This document shows, one piece after another, positions 5,784-6,264 of a stretch of 6,264 nucleotides of DNA. Position 1 is the stretch's first letter, and each line of letters starts with the position of its first letter. Under the pieces are notes generated by a model. The model was given only the letters and a program-made list of their open reading frames with translations, did no database searches and was not told where the DNA came from. The translations under genes were made by a program, and so were the position numbers. The DNA lies in NCBI GenBank assembly GCA_030044345.1, contig JASHVY010000136.1, positions 1 through 6,264 on the forward strand, in the 5' to 3' direction. This DNA comes from Acetobacteraceae bacterium. GTDB taxonomy: Bacteria > Pseudomonadota > Alphaproteobacteria > Acetobacterales > Acetobacteraceae.

Positions 5784-6264
5784 TCACGCAGTCCTGCCTC
5801 GCAACCCGTCCGCGAGCGTCGAAAGCGCATCGGCGAGTTGTCGCGCGGTCTCCGGCGGCGGCAGCGGCATTTTGAGACTCCGCGCTCCGGTTGCCGGATC
5901 GCGTTCGATCCATGGGTGCGCCGGAGCCTTGGGATCGTTGGCAGCCGCCAGGGCGGCAACGAACTGCGCACCCACCTGCACCAGGGCAAGCCACGGATCG
6001 GATCCGGGATCGCTCCGCGGCACAGCGGGCCCGTTCGAGCGTGCGATGTCGCCGGCGACGATATCCACATCTGCCTCCCCGTCCTCCGTGGGTCCGGTAT
6101 CGTCAGCAGCAACGATGCTGTTCCCAATCTCCTCTGCCGGCGTCACGGCCTCGCTTTCACCCATGCGTCCGGTGACGTTCTCCACCTCCTTCATGAAGCG
6201 GTTGAGACGCGAGCCACCCAGCGAAATCTCGCCGCTGCCGCCGGCGTCGGTGGACAGGAACACC
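5784..6264 (-). CDS. C-terminal end of a probable SNF2-type DEAD/DEAH helicase, cut by the right edge
   Basis: The minus-strand frame is open from the right edge to TGA at 5786-5784, giving about 160 residues with no start of its own that need be used. Near the edge it reads GGSGEISLGGSRLNRFMKEV followed by ENVTGRM, which resembles the segment after the helicase core in bacterial SNF2-type helicases, where a GG-x-x-E-V/I-x-x-GG-x-RL-x-x-FM pattern recurs. A low-complexity acidic stretch follows, then a domain-like tail with PWLALVQVGAQFVAALAAAN, HPWIERDPATGARSLKMPLP and ETARQLADALSTLADGLRG. No helicase motif itself is inside the window, so the family call rests on the tail only. It runs in the same direction as cas3 but ends about 630 bases before the leader ORF, so a shared transcript is doubtful. 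It may belong to another defence or mobile locus. Confidence 0.5.
   Translation of the reverse strand, partial: VFLSTDAGGSGEISLGGSRLNRFMKEVENVTGRMGESEAVTPAEEIGNSIVAADDTGPTEDGEADVDIVAGDIARSNGPAVPRSDPGSDPWLALVQVGAQFVAALAAANDPKAPAHPWIERDPATGARSLKMPLPPPETARQLADALSTLADGLRGRTA

Noticed and set aside
1..6264. CRISPR array or tRNA/rRNA genes in the window
   Set aside because: No regularly spaced repeat and no RNA gene structure was seen on either strand.

Overview
The window is high in G+C and carries a compact interference operon of a subtype I-G (formerly I-U) CRISPR-Cas system. The operon lies on the minus strand and reads from about 5150 leftwards off the left edge. An alphaproteobacterial host is my best guess from composition, codon use and the style of the neighbouring genes, but nothing here fixes the taxon.

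Layout, right to left, in the direction of cas transcription. From 6264 to 5784 is the C-terminal end of a larger protein whose sequence resembles the tail of SNF2-type DEAD/DEAH helicases. From 5783 to 5554 no gene can be supported; this stretch holds a 10-bp tandem repeat and a short sequence resembling an IS21-type element end. From 5255 to 5553, on the plus strand, is a DUF1778 (TacA-like) antitoxin gene broken by a one-base deletion near 5380, with no recognisable toxin partner behind it. From 5254 to 5151 is the divergent upstream region. From 5150 to 5091 is a possible 19-codon leader ORF whose stop overlaps the cas3 start. Then come cas3 (5094-2170), csb3/cas8 (2170-1292), csb1/cas7 (1295-207) and the first 67 codons of csb2/cas5-cas6 (203 to the left edge).

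How the genes work together: Csb1 (Cas7) should form the backbone of the crRNA-guided complex. Csb2 (a Cas5-Cas6 fusion in this subtype) should process and cap the crRNA. Csb3 takes the place of the large subunit. Cas3, with an N-terminal helicase and a C-terminal HD nuclease, degrades the target DNA. The genes are tightly coupled: the junctions are ATGA (leader/cas3), TGATG (cas3/csb3), ATGA (csb3/csb1) and a 3-base gap (csb1/csb2). The order cas3-csb3-csb1-csb2 is the one known from Geobacter sulfurreducens GSU0051-0054. In that arrangement cas4-cas1, cas2 and the repeat array follow, so they are expected beyond position 1. No CRISPR repeats are visible inside the window.

The points most worth a second look are the leader ORF coupled to cas3, the frameshifted antitoxin divergent from the cas operon (which may leave a DNA-binding-only peptide), and the signs of mobile-element activity just upstream.
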